A stretch of DNA of 64,000 nt from Roseateles koreensis (GCF_028595305.1 NZ_JAQQXS010000001.1:248001-312000); one strand, 5' to 3'. Positions 25,824 to 38,225 are shown, counted from the stretch's first letter. The notes: generated by a model from the letters alone, not told the origin. Numbers and translations: made by a program.

Positions 25824-28800
25824 ATGAGCGCAGTCAATCCATCACGCATTTTTATTGAACGCCCAGTGGCCACGTCCTTGTTGATGCTGGCCACTTTGTT
25901 GGCCGGGCTGCTGGCCTACCGTCTGTTGCCGGTGGCGGCTTTGCCGGAGGTGGACTACCCGACCATTCAGGTCACGACCCTGTATCCCGGTGCCAGTCCG
26001 GAGGTGATGACGTCATCGGTGACCGCGCCGCTGGAGCGGCAGTTCGGTCAAATGCCGGGCTTGGCGCAGATGTCGTCCAGCAGTTCGGGCGGCGCTTCGG
26101 TCATTACCTTGCGTTTTGCCTTGAGCCTGTCTTTGGATGTGGCGGAACAAGAGGTTCAGGCCGCGATCAATGCCGGCGGTAACCTGTTGCCAACCGATCT
26201 GCCCATGCCGCCCGTTTACAGCAAGGTCAACCCGGCGGACGCACCTGTCATGACCCTTGCGGTCAGTTCGGCCACGCTGCCGGTCATACGCGTGCATGAC
26301 TTGGTGGAAAGTCGGCTGGCGCAGAAGATTTCGCAAGTCCCAGGCGTGGGTTTGGTGAGCATTGCCGGCGGGCGGCGGCCTGCAGTTCGAATCCAGGCCA
26401 ATCCGACGGCGCTGGCTACCCTGGGTCTCTCGTTGGAAGACTTGCGCACGGCGGTGGGGTCGGCCAATGTCAATCAGGCCAAGGGCAGTTTTGATGGCCC
26501 CTTGCGGGCCTCAACCATCGATGCCAACGACCAGATGCGCAGCGCGGCCGAGTACGCCAACATGATTTTTGCCTATCGCAATGGCAACCCGGTGCGATTG
26601 CGCGATGTAGCCACCCTGGTGGACGACGCTGAAAACCTTCGCCTGGCGGCCTGGGCGGATGCCACGCCGGCGGTGATCCTGAATGTGCAACGCCAGCCCG
26701 GTGCCAATGTGATTGAAACCGTGGACCGCGTGCGGGCGCAATTGCCGGCGCTGCAGGCCAGCCTGCCGGCTTCGGTCGATGTGCGGGTGCTCAGCGACCG
26801 CACCACCACGATTCGGGCGTCTGTCGACGACGTGGAGCTTGAACTCTTGCTCGCGATTGCACTGGTCATCGCGGTGATCTTTGTATTTTTGCGCAGCCTT
26901 CCTGCCACGCTCATTCCCAGTGTGGCGGTGCCGCTGTCGCTGGTAGGTACCTTCGGGGTGATGTCTCTGGCCGGCTTTTCGATCAACAACCTCACGCTGA
27001 TGGCCTTGGTCATCTCTACGGGCTTTGTCGTTGACGATGCAATCGTGATGATCGAGAACATCGCCCGTTATGTGGAGGAGGGCGAGACGCCCATGGCTGC
27101 GGCGCTCAAGGGGTCTCAGCAGATTGGCTTCACCATCATTTCCCTGACCATATCCTTGATTGCGGTGCTGATCCCTTTGCTGTTCATGGGCGATGTGGTG
27201 GGGCGGCTGTTTCATGAATTTGCCATCACGCTGGCGGTGTCTATCCTGATATCAGCCGTGGTTTCGCTGACGCTCACGCCCATGATGTGCGCGCGGCTTT
27301 TGCGGCATGAGCGGGACGACGCGCATGGGCGCGTGTGGCGTGCGGTGGGCCGCGCGTTTGATCGCATCATCGAACTTTACGGCCATGCCTTGACCTGGGT
27401 GCTGGACCGCAGCCGTGCCACCTTGGCTGCTTTTGGGTTGACCCTGCTGTTGACGGCCGGGCTGTACTTTTTGGTGCCCAAGGGCTTCTTCCCGGTGCAG
27501 GACACGGGGCAGATACAGGCCATTACCGAGGCGGCCCAGTCCACCTCCTTCGAGGCCATGGCCGAGCGCCAGCAGGCCATGGCGCAGCGCATTCTGCAAG
27601 ACCCCGCGGTGGCCACGGTGTCTTCCTTCATTGGCGTTGACGGGGGCAACGCCACCTTGAATACCGGCCGCATGCTGATCGCCCTCAAACCTTTGGCCGA
27701 GCGCAAGCAGACGGCTGAGGCAGTGGCTCAGCGTTTGAGCCATCTTGCGCAGGACCTGCCGGGGCTGTCGGTCTACCTGCAGCCCGTGCAAGACCTGACG
27801 ATTGAAGACCGCATTGCCAAAACGCAGTACCAGTTCACGCTCAGCTCACCCGACATCAAAGAGCTCTCACGCTGGAGCCAAGACTTGCTGGTGCGCTTGC
27901 AACGCCTGCCGCCCGAGGCGGGTTTGGTCGATGTGGCCAGCGACCAGCAGGAGCAAGGTTTGCAGGCCTTTGTCGACATCGACCGCGACGCGGCCGGGCG
28001 CTTTGGCGTGAGCGTTGCCGCCATTGACAACGTGCTGTACAGCGCCTTCGGCCAGCGTTTGATCTCCACCATTTTTTCGCAGAGCAACCAGTACCGGGTC
28101 GTGTTGGAGGTAGCGCCTGAGTACAAGCGGGGGCTGGACGCGCTCAACCACCTTTATGTCGCCGGGACGGGCGGCGTGCAGGTGCCATTGAGCAGCGTGG
28201 CGCATTTCAGCGAGCGTGTAGCTCCCTTGGCGGTCAACCATGTGGCGCAGTTTCCGGCCGTGACCTTGTCGTTCAATGTGGCGCCGGGTTCTTCTTTGGG
28301 GGCCGCGGTCAAGGCCATCAAGACCGAAGAAGCCGCCCTGCAGATGCCGGCCAGCATCGAGACCAGTTTTCAAGGTGCGGCGCTGGCCTTTCAGTCCTCG
28401 CTGTCCAGCACCTTGCTCTTGATTCTGGCGGCCATTGTCACGATGTATATCGTGCTCGGCGTGCTGTATGAAAGCACCCTCCATCCGCTCACCATTCTTT
28501 CCACCTTGCCTTCGGCAGGCCTGGGCGCCTTGCTGGCCTTGCTGGTGTTTAGGCTCGATCTGGACATCATCGCCATCATCGGTATCGTGCTCTTGATCGG
28601 CATCGTCAAGAAAAACGCGATCATGATGATTGATTTCGCCCTCTACGCGCAGCGCGAGGAGGGCTTGAGCCCCCGGGCGGCGATTCACAAGGCCTGCCTG
28701 CTGCGCTTCAGGCCGATTTTGATGACCACGATGGCCGCCTTGCTGGGCGCTTTGCCCTTGATGCTGGGCGCAGGTGTCGGCAGCGAGTTGCGCCATCCGC

Positions 28801-28952
28801 TGGGTGTGGTGATGGTGGGCGGGCTGATCGTCAGCCAGTTGTTGACTCTGTTCACCACGCCGGTGATTTACCTCGGTTTTTCGGCCTTGGCGCAGAAAAT
28901 TCGCCGAACGCGTGGGGCCGATTCAGAGCCCGGGCAGGAGCCGTCGGCATGA
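25824..28952 (+). CDS. mdtB: RND efflux permease, first of a pair (MdtB-like)
   Basis: The start at ATG 25824 ([19 protein letters not shown]) is chosen because the earlier in-frame extension overlaps the adaptor gene and is not conserved-looking; the result is 1042 residues, normal for the family. The protein shows the N-terminal helix and porter-domain signature ([18 protein letters not shown]), the large periplasmic loops, and membrane helix 4 with the proton-relay Asp pair in [19 protein letters not shown]. Helix 10-12 stretches include [16 protein letters not shown]. It would pair with the next gene as a heterotrimeric pump. It begins 28 nt behind the adaptor and overlaps the next permease by 4 nt. 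Confidence 0.93.
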   Translation: MSAVNPSRIFIERPVATSLLMLATLLAGLLAYRLLPVAALPEVDYPTIQVTTLYPGASPEVMTSSVTAPLERQFGQMPGLAQMSSSSSGGASVITLRFALSLSLDVAEQEVQAAINAGGNLLPTDLPMPPVYSKVNPADAPVMTLAVSSATLPVIRVHDLVESRLAQKISQVPGVGLVSIAGGRRPAVRIQANPTALATLGLSLEDLRTAVGSANVNQAKGSFDGPLRASTIDANDQMRSAAEYANMIFAYRNGNPVRLRDVATLVDDAENLRLAAWADATPAVILNVQRQPGANVIETVDRVRAQLPALQASLPASVDVRVLSDRTTTIRASVDDVELELLLAIALVIAVIFVFLRSLPATLIPSVAVPLSLVGTFGVMSLAGFSINNLTLMALVISTGFVVDDAIVMIENIARYVEEGETPMAAALKGSQQIGFTIISLTISLIAVLIPLLFMGDVVGRLFHEFAITLAVSILISAVVSLTLTPMMCARLLRHERDDAHGRVWRAVGRAFDRIIELYGHALTWVLDRSRATLAAFGLTLLLTAGLYFLVPKGFFPVQDTGQIQAITEAAQSTSFEAMAERQQAMAQRILQDPAVATVSSFIGVDGGNATLNTGRMLIALKPLAERKQTAEAVAQRLSHLAQDLPGLSVYLQPVQDLTIEDRIAKTQYQFTLSSPDIKELSRWSQDLLVRLQRLPPEAGLVDVASDQQEQGLQAFVDIDRDAAGRFGVSVAAIDNVLYSAFGQRLISTIFSQSNQYRVVLEVAPEYKRGLDALNHLYVAGTGGVQVPLSSVAHFSERVAPLAVNHVAQFPAVTLSFNVAPGSSLGAAVKAIKTEEAALQMPASIETSFQGAALAFQSSLSSTLLLILAAIVTMYIVLGVLYESTLHPLTILSTLPSAGLGALLALLVFRLDLDIIAIIGIVLLIGIVKKNAIMMIDFALYAQREEGLSPRAAIHKACLLRFRPILMTTMAALLGALPLMLGAGVGSELRHPLGVVMVGGLIVSQLLTLFTTPVIYLGFSALAQKIRRTRGADSEPGQEPSA

Positions 28953-31900
28953 ATTTGTCACGCGCCTTCATTGAGCGGCCGATTGGCACCAGCCTGATCA
29001 CCCTGGGTTTGGCGTTGGCCGGTGGCATCGCCTACTTTTTGTTGCCCACGGCGCCCTTGCCGCAGGTTGAATTTCCGACCATCTCGGTGTCGGCGTCCTT
29101 GCCCGGTGCCAGCCCCGACACCATGGCCGCGACGGTGGCGACGCCTCTTGAGCGTGCCTTGGGCGGCATTGCTGGGGTGAATGAAATCACTTCGTCCTCA
29201 TCCTTAGGCAACACCCGCATCACGCTTCAATTCGACCTCAGCCGTGACATCGACGGCGCCGCACGCGATGTGCAGGCGGGCATCAACGCCGCGCGGGCGC
29301 TCTTGCCCACAGGCTTGCCCAGCAACCCGACCTACCGCAAGGTGAATCCGGCGGATGCGCCCATCATGATCGTCGCCTTGACCTCTGACACGTTGACACG
29401 CGGGCAGATGTACGACGCTGCGTCCACGGTGCTCGCCCAGCGGCTGGCGCAAGTGGAGGGCGTGGGGCAGGTGAACGTGGGCGGCGGTGCCTTGCCGGCA
29501 GTGCGCATTGAGTTGGACGCCACCAAGCTCGCGGCGCAAGGCTTGTCTCTCGAAAACGTACGTGCCAGCGTCGTGGCCAGCAATGCCAACCGGCCCAAGG
29601 GCGCCTTGGAGGACGACCGCCACTACTGGCAACTGGGCAGCAATGACCAATCATTCAGCGCGGCGGAATATGCCCCGCTGGTACTGAGTTATGCCAACGG
29701 TGCCGCCCTGCGCCTGCGCGACGTTGCCAGGGTCACCGACAGCGTGCAGGATGTGCGCAACTACGGCATGAGCAATGGCAAGCCGGCCGTGCTGTTGATC
29801 CTGAACAAGTCGCCGGGCGCCAACATCATCAAGACCGTTGACACCATTCGCGCCTTGCTGCCGCAGTTGAAGGCGTCCATTTCCCCCGCCATTGACACGC
29901 AGGTGGTGATGGACCGCACGCCTACCATCCGCGCTTCCATCAAGGAGGTGCAGCGCACGCTGGCCATCTCTTTTGGGCTGGTGGTGGCGGTGGTGTTTTT
30001 GTTCCTGCGCAATTTTCGTGCGGCCTTGTTGCCAGCGGTGGCAGTGCCGGTTTCGCTGGCAGGTACCTTCGGGGCGATGTACCTGCTGGGCTACAGCATC
30101 GACAATCTGTCATTGATGGCGATGACCGTGGCCACCGGGTTTGTGGTGGACGATGCCATCGTGGTGCTTGAAAACATTTCCCGCCATGTCGAACGCGGGC
30201 TCTCGCCCAAAGAAGCCGCTTTGCTGGGCGCCAAGGAGATCGGGTTCACCGTGGTCTCCATCAGCCTGTCGCTGATTGCGGTGTTCATTCCCATCCTGGC
30301 TATGGGCGGCATTGTCGGGCGGCTCTTTCGGGAGTTTGCGGTGGTGTTGTCAGTCGCCATTCTGGTTTCCATGCTGGTCTCGCTGACCACCACGCCCATG
30401 ATGGCGGCGGCCCTGCTCAAGCCCGCCGATCGGCATCAAGTGGTGGGGCTATGGGCGCGCCGCCTGGGCCAACTGCAACGCAAGCTGGTGCGCGCGTACC
30501 GGCGCAGCCTGTGCTGGACCTTGCGCCATCAACCCTGGGTGTTGCTGGCTTTGGCGGGGGTGATCGGGCTGAACGTTTCGCTCTACATCAGTATTCCCAA
30601 GGGATTCTTTCCGCAACAAGACACCGGCCTGTTGATTGGCGGCGTACAGGCGGATCAGGCCAGCTCCTTCCAGTCCATGCAGAACAAGTTGACGAGCTTC
30701 AGCGATATCGTGCGTGCCGATCCGGCGGTGGCTACCGCGACGGGCTTTACTGGAGGCGGTCAGCGCAACACGGCCAATATGTTCATCATGCTCAAGGCGC
30801 GCCCGGAGCGGGTTGAAAATGTGGATCAGGTCATGAACCGCTTGCGAGGCAAACTGGCCCACCTTCCGGGCGCCAATTTGTTTCTTGTGCCAGCGCAAGA
30901 CATCCGCATCGGCGGGAGGCAATCCAATTCAGCGTGGCAGTACACCCTGCAGGCCGACGAGTTGACGGATCTGCGCACCTGGGAGCCCCGCATCCGCCGG
31001 GCCATGATGCAGGTGCCCGAATTGGTTGACGTCAACAGCGACCAGCAAGATAAGGGGCTGCAGACCAGCCTTGAGATCGACCGTGACGCGGTGGCGCGTT
31101 ACGGCCTCACCGTCAATGCCATTGATAACGCGCTCAACGATGCATTTGGCCAGCGACAGATCGGCGTGATCTACAACCCGCTCAACCAATACCGCGTGGT
31201 CATGGAGTTAGCCAGTGCAGAACTCCAAAGCCCGGAGGCGCTCAAACGCTTCTACGTCGGGACTCCGCAAGGCGCGCAGGTGCCCTTGAGCAGCTTGGCC
31301 CGGATCGAAACCAGCAATACGCCTTTGGCAGTGAACCACCAAGGTGGCGCCCCGGCGGGTACCGTGAGTTTCAACCTTGCGCCGGGTGTCGCCTTGTCGC
31401 AAGCGGTGGCCGCCATCAACCAAGGCCTGTCACGCCTAGGCGTGCCGGTGTCGGTGCGCGGCAGTTATCAGGGCACGGCGCAGGCCTTTCAGGCTTCACT
31501 CAAATCTCAACCGTGGCTGGTGCTTGCCGCCATCGTTGCGATCTATCTGGTGCTGGGGATTTTGTATGAAAGCCTGATCCATCCAGTGACGATTCTCTCG
31601 ACGTTGCCATCGGCTGGCGTGGGCGCCTTGCTGGCACTGATGCTGCTCAAGACCGACTTCACCATCATTGCCTTGATCGGTGTGGTGCTGCTGATCGGCA
31701 TCGTCAAAAAGAACGCAATCATGATGATTGACTTTGCCATCTCCGCGCAGAGGCTGGCACGCGAACGAGGCTCACACCTCAGCCCGGGTGCCGCCATTTA
31801 CCGCGCGGCAGTTTTGCGCTTGCGGCCAATCTTGATGACCACGGTTGCGGCCATTTTTGGCGCAGTGCCCCTGGCGCTGGGGCAAGGCGACGGCGCCGAG

Positions 31901-32095
31901 TTGCGCGTGCCACTGGGCCTGTCCATCGTCGGCGGTTTGGCCTTGAGTCAAATCCTGACCCTGTACACCACGCCCGTGGTTTTCGTGTGCATGGACCGCT
32001 TGCGCCGGCGGCCACGCGCCTCGTCCAAGCCTGCCGCTGCGGCCTTGGTGCCCGCGGTGTCTGTTGTGCCTTCGCCTGTGAATCTCTCTGAATGA
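28949..32095 (+). CDS. mdtC: RND efflux permease, second of a pair (MdtC-like)
   Basis: The 1048-residue protein is a second full RND permease, starting [20 protein letters not shown]. Porter motifs ([18 protein letters not shown]), the helix 4 proton-relay motif ([19 protein letters not shown]) and the helix 10-11 [14 protein letters not shown] stretch are intact, so neither member of the pair looks inactive. The ATG overlaps the stop of the first permease (ATGA), implying coupled synthesis and a fixed ratio. The two are paralogues, not identical copies; in E. coli MdtB and MdtC form a 2:1 trimer. Confidence 0.93.
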   Translation: MNLSRAFIERPIGTSLITLGLALAGGIAYFLLPTAPLPQVEFPTISVSASLPGASPDTMAATVATPLERALGGIAGVNEITSSSSLGNTRITLQFDLSRDIDGAARDVQAGINAARALLPTGLPSNPTYRKVNPADAPIMIVALTSDTLTRGQMYDAASTVLAQRLAQVEGVGQVNVGGGALPAVRIELDATKLAAQGLSLENVRASVVASNANRPKGALEDDRHYWQLGSNDQSFSAAEYAPLVLSYANGAALRLRDVARVTDSVQDVRNYGMSNGKPAVLLILNKSPGANIIKTVDTIRALLPQLKASISPAIDTQVVMDRTPTIRASIKEVQRTLAISFGLVVAVVFLFLRNFRAALLPAVAVPVSLAGTFGAMYLLGYSIDNLSLMAMTVATGFVVDDAIVVLENISRHVERGLSPKEAALLGAKEIGFTVVSISLSLIAVFIPILAMGGIVGRLFREFAVVLSVAILVSMLVSLTTTPMMAAALLKPADRHQVVGLWARRLGQLQRKLVRAYRRSLCWTLRHQPWVLLALAGVIGLNVSLYISIPKGFFPQQDTGLLIGGVQADQASSFQSMQNKLTSFSDIVRADPAVATATGFTGGGQRNTANMFIMLKARPERVENVDQVMNRLRGKLAHLPGANLFLVPAQDIRIGGRQSNSAWQYTLQADELTDLRTWEPRIRRAMMQVPELVDVNSDQQDKGLQTSLEIDRDAVARYGLTVNAIDNALNDAFGQRQIGVIYNPLNQYRVVMELASAELQSPEALKRFYVGTPQGAQVPLSSLARIETSNTPLAVNHQGGAPAGTVSFNLAPGVALSQAVAAINQGLSRLGVPVSVRGSYQGTAQAFQASLKSQPWLVLAAIVAIYLVLGILYESLIHPVTILSTLPSAGVGALLALMLLKTDFTIIALIGVVLLIGIVKKNAIMMIDFAISAQRLARERGSHLSPGAAIYRAAVLRLRPILMTTVAAIFGAVPLALGQGDGAELRVPLGLSIVGGLALSQILTLYTTPVVFVCMDRLRRRPRASSKPAAAALVPAVSVVPSPVNLSE

Positions 32096-33549
32096 CTCTT
32101 CCCATGCATCACTTCAAGCAAACCGTGTGCCGTGGGTTGACGCCCGTGGCGCTGTCAATACTGGGGCTGATTCTGGCTGCCTGCAGCACGCAGCCTACCG
32201 TGACGGCGCGTCCCGTCGAGCCGCCCGCGGTCTTCAAGGAGGCGCAACTCTGGAAGCCCGCCGCGGCCACCCAGCCGCGGGACAAAGCCGCTGTGGTGCC
32301 GGCTGACTGGTGGCAATTGTTTCAAGACCCAGTGTTGAATGACTTGGAGTCGCAACTGCTGGTGGGCAACGAAAACCTCAAGTCGCTGGCCAGCCAGGTT
32401 GCCAGTGCGCAGGCGCTTTTGCAGGCCAGTCAGGCAGCTTTGTGGCCCAGCCTGAATCTGACTGCGGGCGGGACGCGCGCCGGCAGTCCGCCGAGCGGCA
32501 GTGCTGAGTCGCGCACCACGGCCAATACCGTGTCGGTCGGCACGTCCGCGTCGTGGGAGCTTGATCTGTGGGGCCGCTACCGTAGCGCCGCGCGAGTGGC
32601 CGACATCAAGCTGCAAGCCAGCCAGGACGATCTGGTCGCCGCGCGGCTCTCCGCCCAGGCCACCTTGGCGCAGACCTATCTGGCGCTGCGCGCCGCCGAG
32701 GCGCAATTGGCCGTGCAGATGCAGACCGAAAGTGCCTACCAACGCATGCTGGCGTTGACGCAGGCACGATTGGACGCCGGTGTCGTGTCTCAGACCGATG
32801 TGCTACAGGCGCAGATCCAACTCCGCACCGTGCAGACCCAGATTGAAGAAAACCGCGCACAACGCGCGCAGTTCGAGCATGCCATCGCCGTGCTGCTGGG
32901 CCGGGCGCCAACGCAGCTCACCTTGGCCAGCACCGGCGCCTTGCCTCAATTGCCCACGGTGCCTGAGGTGTTGCCGGCCCGCTTGCTCGAGCGGCGACCC
33001 GACATTGCCTCCGCAGAGCGTGCCGTGGCTGCTGCATTTGCTCAAATCGGCGTGGCTGATGCGGCGTTTTATCCCGACATTTCACTGTCCGCCAGCGCAA
33101 GCTACCGCAGTGCTTCATTGGGGCAGGTGTTTAACGCGTCGAGCCTGCTGTGGTCATTGGGTCCGTCCGCTGTTTTGGCGGTGTTTGACAGTGGCGCGCG
33201 CCAATTGGCCAGCAGCCAGGCGCGGAGCGCGGCAGAGCAGGCGGTGTCCAGCTATCGCCAAACGGTGTTGCAGGCCTTTCAGGAAGTTGAAGACAATTTG
33301 GTACTGCTGCAGCGACTCGGCGCCGAGTTGAATTTGCAGAACGACGCTTTATCAGCCGCCCGCCGCAACCTTGAAATTACGCAGAGCCAGTACCAGGCAG
33401 GCACCGTCAGCTATCTGAACGTTTCAACGGCACAGAGCACCGCGTTGACGGCCGAAAGCTCGGTCGTGACCTTGCGCAACCGCCAACTCGCCGCTGCCAA
33501 TGTCTTGCTGAAGAATTTGGGCGGTCGCTGGCAGGCTGAGGGCGGCTGA
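32092..33549 (+). CDS. NodT-family outer-membrane efflux lipoprotein
   Basis: The 485-residue protein is a TolC-like outer-membrane factor of the NodT/OprM type. The N-terminus is a lipoprotein signal peptide with the lipobox LAAC (Cys31). Two repeats of the TolC-like helical barrel follow: [18 protein letters not shown] and [18 protein letters not shown] in the first half, [23 protein letters not shown] in the second. Its ATG overlaps the second permease's stop by 4 nt; a second Met five codons on (32104) is an alternative start, with no clear Shine-Dalgarno before either. It closes a complete adaptor-permease-permease-channel operon. Confidence 0.92.
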   Translation: MTLPMHHFKQTVCRGLTPVALSILGLILAACSTQPTVTARPVEPPAVFKEAQLWKPAAATQPRDKAAVVPADWWQLFQDPVLNDLESQLLVGNENLKSLASQVASAQALLQASQAALWPSLNLTAGGTRAGSPPSGSAESRTTANTVSVGTSASWELDLWGRYRSAARVADIKLQASQDDLVAARLSAQATLAQTYLALRAAEAQLAVQMQTESAYQRMLALTQARLDAGVVSQTDVLQAQIQLRTVQTQIEENRAQRAQFEHAIAVLLGRAPTQLTLASTGALPQLPTVPEVLPARLLERRPDIASAERAVAAAFAQIGVADAAFYPDISLSASASYRSASLGQVFNASSLLWSLGPSAVLAVFDSGARQLASSQARSAAEQAVSSYRQTVLQAFQEVEDNLVLLQRLGAELNLQNDALSAARRNLEITQSQYQAGTVSYLNVSTAQSTALTAESSVVTLRNRQLAAANVLLKNLGGRWQAEGG

Positions 33550-33646
33550 AGAACCCCAGGGTGCTTTGCTGCCCTGCCAAAAGTCATCTTGTCCCGCAGC
33601 GCGGCATGGACTAACCTAGCCGGCTTTTTAGGGCAAGGGTTTGGGA

Positions 33647-35779
33647 ATGAAATTGAAGCACTTGGCCGCATGGGCCGGATGGTGGCAGGGCAAAGTGCCT
33701 GGCAAAGTACATCGCAAACTACCGAGCAGACTGACAGTTACCGCGGCAGGCTTGTTGATTGTGGCCATGTCCAATGGGCTTGCAATGGCTGCAGCGGCCA
33801 CGCCTGCCGCAATGCCCACCGAGGCCGCCTCGGCGGCCTCTGGTATCGACACGCAGGCGTTTGACCGCAAAGTCAGGGCGCAAGACGACTTGTTTCAAGC
33901 TGCCAATGGCGCTTGGTTGAAGGCAACGCCGATTCCGGCGGACAAATCATCCTATGGCGCGTTCGAGCAATTGGCCGATCAGTCTGACCGGCAGGTGAGG
34001 GCATTGGTTGAGAAACTGGCCGCTTCGCCCCAGCCAGACGGTAGCGTGGCGCAGAAAATCGCGGCCTACTACACCAGCTTCATCGACTTGCCCGCCATTG
34101 ACCAAGCCGGGTTGGCGCCCACGCAGGCGCGTCTGGACGGCATCGCTGCCATTCAAGCCCGGACCGATCTGGCGCGCTGGCTGGGTGAAAACCAGGGTTT
34201 GAGCAACTTGCCGGTCAATTTGACTGTTATGCCCGACCCCACGCAGCCGCGAGTGAACCGCGTGATGGCCCTGCAAGGGGGCTTGGGGCTGCCCGATCGC
34301 GACTACTACCTCAAGTCGGACGCCAAGCTGCGGCAAGCCAAGACGGCCTATCTGGTCTACCTCAGCACCCTGGCGCGCCTTAGCGGGGAGTCGCAGCCAG
34401 AGCGGGCCGCTGCCCGTGTTTTGGCGCTGGAGACGCGCATTGCCCGACTGCAGTGGGACAAGGTGGCTGACCGCGACCCCATCAAAACCTACAACCCGAT
34501 GACGCCGGCCGAACTGGCCAAGCGCGCGCCGGGGCTGGATTGGCCGCAGTTTCTGAAGGCCGGGCAACTGGCCGAGCCTGAGTTGTTGTCGGTCCGGCAG
34601 CCCAGCGCCGTCGTCGGCTTGGCGGGTTTGGTGGGCAGCGTGCCTTTGTCTGACTGGAAGCTGTACCTCAAGCTGCATGTGCTGGACGAAAGCGCACCCG
34701 TGCTGCCGCAGGCCTTTCGGGACGCGCACTTTGCCTTTCGTGGCGCGGCCCTGACTGGCGCCAAGCAAGCGCTGCCGCGTTGGCAACAAGGCATCAGCGA
34801 CGTCAATGGCGCGCTGGGTGAGGCGGTGGGGCAGCTCTATGTGGCGGCGCATTTCCCGCCGGCGGCGAAGGCGCGTATGCAAGAGATGGTGGTGCGCCTG
34901 TTGGCGGCCTACCGTGACTCCATCGACGGCTTGAGCTGGATGACACCCGCCACCCAGGCGGCGGCGCGAGAAAAGCTCGCCAAGTACATGGTGAAGATTG
35001 GTTATCCAGACGCTTGGCGTGACTACTCGAAGCTGGAAGTGCGGGCCGGCGATGCCTTGGGCAACAGCCTGCGTGCGGCTGCTTTTGAGTACCGGCGCGT
35101 GGCGCAGCGGGCCAGTCAGCCGGTGGACCGCAGCGAGTGGGAAATGACGCCGCAGACGGTGAACGCCTACTACAACCCGGCTTTCAATGAAATTGTGTTT
35201 CCGGCGGCGATTTTGCAGGCACCGTTCTTTGATATGGCGGCCGACGACGCTGTCAACTACGGCGCGATCGGCGCGGTGATCGGCCATGAAATCAGCCATG
35301 GCTTTGACGACGAGGGCAGCCAATACGATGGCGATGGCGTGCTGCGCAATTGGTGGACCGCGCAAGACCGCAAGGCCTTTGACGCCATCGGCGCCCGGCT
35401 TGTTGCCCAGTTCAGCAAGTATGAGTCGCTGCCCGGCAAGGCGATCAACGGCCGCTTGACGCTGGGCGAAAACATCGCCGATCTGTCTGGACTCCAAATT
35501 GCCTACAAGGCTTACCAAAATACCTTGGGCGGCAAGCCTGCGCCGGTGCTTGACGGGCTCAGCGGAGATCAGCGCTTTTTCTACGCCTGGGCCCAAGCCT
35601 GGCGGTATCAGGCGCGCGAAGCCTTGAGCCTGCAGCTTTTGAGTGTTGACCCGCACGCACCGCCCAAGTTCCGCGCCAATGGTGCGGCGCTCAATCACGA
35701 CGGATTCCACGAAGCCTTTGGCACCCAGACGGGAGACGCGATGTTCAAGGCGCCGGCACAGCGGATCCGGATTTGGTGA
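33647..35779 (+). CDS. M13 family (neprilysin-like) metallopeptidase
   Basis: The 710-residue zinc endopeptidase is secreted or periplasmic: a signal region (LTVTAAGLLIVAMSNGLAMAAAA) precedes the mature start with the family hallmark DDLFQAANGAWLKATPIPAD. The catalytic HExxH is GHEISHGFDDEG (His547 region), the third ligand Glu in LGENIADLSG, and NAYYNPAFNEIVFPAAIL precedes them. Bacterial members are PepO-like and degrade short peptides. A TTG lies two codons before the ATG at 33647; ATG is preferred behind the GGG-rich stretch. It is separated from the efflux operon by about 97 nt and is probably independent. Confidence 0.92.
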   Translation: MKLKHLAAWAGWWQGKVPGKVHRKLPSRLTVTAAGLLIVAMSNGLAMAAAATPAAMPTEAASAASGIDTQAFDRKVRAQDDLFQAANGAWLKATPIPADKSSYGAFEQLADQSDRQVRALVEKLAASPQPDGSVAQKIAAYYTSFIDLPAIDQAGLAPTQARLDGIAAIQARTDLARWLGENQGLSNLPVNLTVMPDPTQPRVNRVMALQGGLGLPDRDYYLKSDAKLRQAKTAYLVYLSTLARLSGESQPERAAARVLALETRIARLQWDKVADRDPIKTYNPMTPAELAKRAPGLDWPQFLKAGQLAEPELLSVRQPSAVVGLAGLVGSVPLSDWKLYLKLHVLDESAPVLPQAFRDAHFAFRGAALTGAKQALPRWQQGISDVNGALGEAVGQLYVAAHFPPAAKARMQEMVVRLLAAYRDSIDGLSWMTPATQAAAREKLAKYMVKIGYPDAWRDYSKLEVRAGDALGNSLRAAAFEYRRVAQRASQPVDRSEWEMTPQTVNAYYNPAFNEIVFPAAILQAPFFDMAADDAVNYGAIGAVIGHEISHGFDDEGSQYDGDGVLRNWWTAQDRKAFDAIGARLVAQFSKYESLPGKAINGRLTLGENIADLSGLQIAYKAYQNTLGGKPAPVLDGLSGDQRFFYAWAQAWRYQAREALSLQLLSVDPHAPPKFRANGAALNHDGFHEAFGTQTGDAMFKAPAQRIRIW

Positions 35780-35938
35780 GGGGCAAGTACAAAATATTCA
35801 AGCGTTGCGTTGCTGCCTTGTCACCGCAGGGGTAATCCCGGCGGAGGCGGGGTAGGGCCGCTTTTAGAATGGGAGGAGAGCCGTGGGGGTCTGCAGTGGG
35901 CTTCTGGTGCTCAATAATCCGTCTGACAAGGAGTTTTC

Positions 35939-36508
35939 ATGGTGACTGCCCAAAGAGGCAAGGCGGCGAGTTCGGCCGAGTCGGCTTCCGCAGCTCAGGT
36001 TCGGGTCTTGAAAAAGTACCCGAATCGGCGCCTCTACGACACCCAGACCAGCAGCTACATCACGCTGGCTGACGTCAAGAAAATGGTGTTGGACGGTCAA
36101 ACCTTTGAGGTTCGCGACGCCAAAACCAGTGAAGACCTGACGCGCAGCATCCTCCTGCAAATCATTTTGGAAGAAGAAACCGGCGGCGTGCCCATGTTCT
36201 CCACCAGCTCGCTGGAGCAGATCATCCGCTTCTACGGCCACGCCATGCAGGGCGTGATGGGCGACTATCTGGAGCGCAACGTCAAGACTTTCGGCGAATT
36301 GCAATCGCGCTTCACCGAGCAAAGCAAAGGCCTGGCCTTCAGCCCTGAACTCTGGACCCAGTTCATGGGTGCCCAATCGCCCATGTTGCAGGGCTTGATG
36401 GGCGGCTACGTGGAGCAGTCCAAGAACCTGTTGACGCAGATGCAGGAGCAGATGCAGCAAGCCGGGGTGATCTTCCCGGGGATGCCGGGTTTTCCACCCA
36501 AGAAATAA
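35939..36508 (+). CDS. phaR: polyhydroxyalkanoate synthesis repressor PhaR
   Basis: PhaR is the DNA-binding repressor that senses PHA granules and represses phasin genes. The 189-residue protein shows the PHB/PHA accumulation regulator N-terminal domain with VRVLKKYPNRRLYDTQTSSY and ITLADVKKMVLDG, followed by a second domain around EEETGGVPMFSTSSLEQII and FYGHAMQGVMGDYLE. The C-terminus is rich in Gln and Met (QMQEQMQQAGVIFPGMPG). No phasin gene is adjacent. It lies 17 kb from the pha cluster, and lies between the peptidase gene and rimO, both on the same strand. Confidence 0.93.
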   Translation: MVTAQRGKAASSAESASAAQVRVLKKYPNRRLYDTQTSSYITLADVKKMVLDGQTFEVRDAKTSEDLTRSILLQIILEEETGGVPMFSTSSLEQIIRFYGHAMQGVMGDYLERNVKTFGELQSRFTEQSKGLAFSPELWTQFMGAQSPMLQGLMGGYVEQSKNLLTQMQEQMQQAGVIFPGMPGFPPKK

Positions 36509-36811
36509 GCCGGTGGCGCGGCAGGCCCGTGCCGCGTGCCGATTTGCTTACTGGGCTCAGGCCGCCACTGCGCGTTGATCCGAACATGCCACGCGCCGTC
36601 GTATTCCTTCAGTTCGTTTCCCGGGGAGCCTTCATGAAGTTCAACGGGCGCGCAGCATCAAGTTAACGGCCAACGTGGGCCATTTTCTCGCCCCGCGTTT
36701 CCTCGCTTGCTCATGGCATTTGAAGGGCCTCGCTGACGCTGAAGATCAACGGTGGTTGCCGTAAATCGATGCGAAACTGCGCGCTTCGCCGGGATGAGCG
36801 AAAATCGTGGG
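36509..36811. other. intergenic region between phaR and rimO
   Basis: About 300 nt with no gene I can support. A GC-rich inverted stretch (GCGGCA at about 36519 against TGCCGC) follows phaR but has no T-run, so it is not an obvious intrinsic terminator. The rimO promoter must lie here; no clear -10/-35 pair is visible. Confidence 0.4.
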
Positions 36812-38224
36812 ATGAATGACATCCACACCCCCAGCCCGCTTGCCACCCTCACAGGCGCGGCCGCTCCCAAGATCGGTTTTGTTTCACTCGGATGCCCGAA
36901 GGCGTTGACCGACTCCGAGTTGATCCTTACGCAACTGCGGGCCGAAGGCTACGAAACCTCCAAGACCTTTGCGGGCGCCGATCTGGTGATCGTCAACACC
37001 TGCGGCTTCATCGATGATGCGGTGAAAGAAAGCCTGGACACTATCGGCGAAGCCCTGGCCGAAAACGGCAAGGTGATTGTGACGGGATGCCTGGGTGCCA
37101 AGGCGGGTGCAGCCAGCGCCGATGCGGGCAGTTTGGTTCGCGAAATGCATCCGAGCGTGCTGGCCGTTACGGGGCCGCACGCCACGCAAGAGGTGATGGA
37201 TGCGGTGCACACCCATGTGCCTAAGCCACATGATCCTTTTGTCGATTTGGTGCCCGCCTACGGCATCAAGCTAACCCCCAAACACTACGCGTACTTGAAA
37301 ATCAGCGAGGGCTGCAACCATCGGTGCTCCTTCTGCATCATTCCCAGCATGCGGGGTGATCTGGTGTCGCGGCCCATCGGTGATGTGTTGAACGAAGCAC
37401 GCGCTTTGTTTGAGGCCGGCGTCAAGGAGTTGCTGGTGATCAGCCAGGACACCAGCGCCTATGGGGTGGATGTCAAATACCGCACTGGTTTTTGGGACGG
37501 CAAGCCGATCAAGACGCGCATGTTCGACTTGGTGGCTGCGCTGGGCGAAATGGCCAAGGCGCATGGCGCCTGGGTGCGTCTGCACTATGTCTACCCCTAT
37601 CCGCATGTGGACGAGGTGCTGCCGCTGATGGCACAAGGCCTCATCTTGCCTTACCTCGACGTGCCCTTGCAGCACGCCCATCCGGATGTGCTCAAGCGCA
37701 TGAAACGCCCCGCCAACGGTGAAAAGAATATGGAGCGCATCCTGCGCTGGCGCGAGACGTGCCCGGACATCGTGATTCGCTCTACCTTCATCGCGGGCTT
37801 CCCTGGCGAGACGGAAGAGGAGTTCCAGTATCTGCTGGACTTTATGCAGGAGGCGCGCATCGACCGGGCGGGTTGCTTTGCTTACTCGCCGGTGGAAGGC
37901 GCTTCGGCCAACGACTTGCCCGGCGCCTTGCCCCAGCAGGTGCGTGAGGAGCGCCAGGCGCGATTCATGCAGGTGGCCGAGGCCGTTTCCATCGCCAAGT
38001 TGCGCTCGCGCATCGGCGCCACCATGCAGGTGTTGGTGGACTCCGCCCCAGCCCTGGGCCGCAAGGGTGGGGTGGGCCGCACTTATGCCGACGCGCCTGA
38101 GATTGATGGCACCGTGCGCATCCTGCCGCCAGAGAAGGCCAGTCGCATCCTCAAGGTGGGCGAGTTCACCAAGGTGCGCATCGTCGCCGCAGAAGGGCAT
38201 GATCTGGTTGGTATGCCGGTCTGA
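36812..38224 (+). CDS. rimO: ribosomal protein uS12 methylthiotransferase RimO
   Basis: RimO adds a methylthio group to Asp88 of ribosomal protein S12 by radical SAM chemistry. The 470-residue protein (start ATG 36812, MNDIHTP) has the N-terminal MTTase domain with auxiliary-cluster cysteines Cys28, Cys64 and Cys93 ([30 protein letters not shown]). The radical SAM motif is [16 protein letters not shown] (Cys168, Cys172, Cys175), and a C-terminal TRAM domain ends at about 450. [12 protein letters not shown] fits RimO rather than MiaB. Earlier in-frame starts exist (36752, 36794) but are less plausible. The stop lies 1 nt from the next ATG. Confidence 0.95.
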   Translation: MNDIHTPSPLATLTGAAAPKIGFVSLGCPKALTDSELILTQLRAEGYETSKTFAGADLVIVNTCGFIDDAVKESLDTIGEALAENGKVIVTGCLGAKAGAASADAGSLVREMHPSVLAVTGPHATQEVMDAVHTHVPKPHDPFVDLVPAYGIKLTPKHYAYLKISEGCNHRCSFCIIPSMRGDLVSRPIGDVLNEARALFEAGVKELLVISQDTSAYGVDVKYRTGFWDGKPIKTRMFDLVAALGEMAKAHGAWVRLHYVYPYPHVDEVLPLMAQGLILPYLDVPLQHAHPDVLKRMKRPANGEKNMERILRWRETCPDIVIRSTFIAGFPGETEEEFQYLLDFMQEARIDRAGCFAYSPVEGASANDLPGALPQQVREERQARFMQVAEAVSIAKLRSRIGATMQVLVDSAPALGRKGGVGRTYADAPEIDGTVRILPPEKASRILKVGEFTKVRIVAAEGHDLVGMPV

Positions 38225-38225
38225 C

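Noticed and set aside
37878-38225. MetC extension to 37878
   Set aside because: It overlaps rimO in another frame; the ATG 1 nt after the rimO stop matches the family start.
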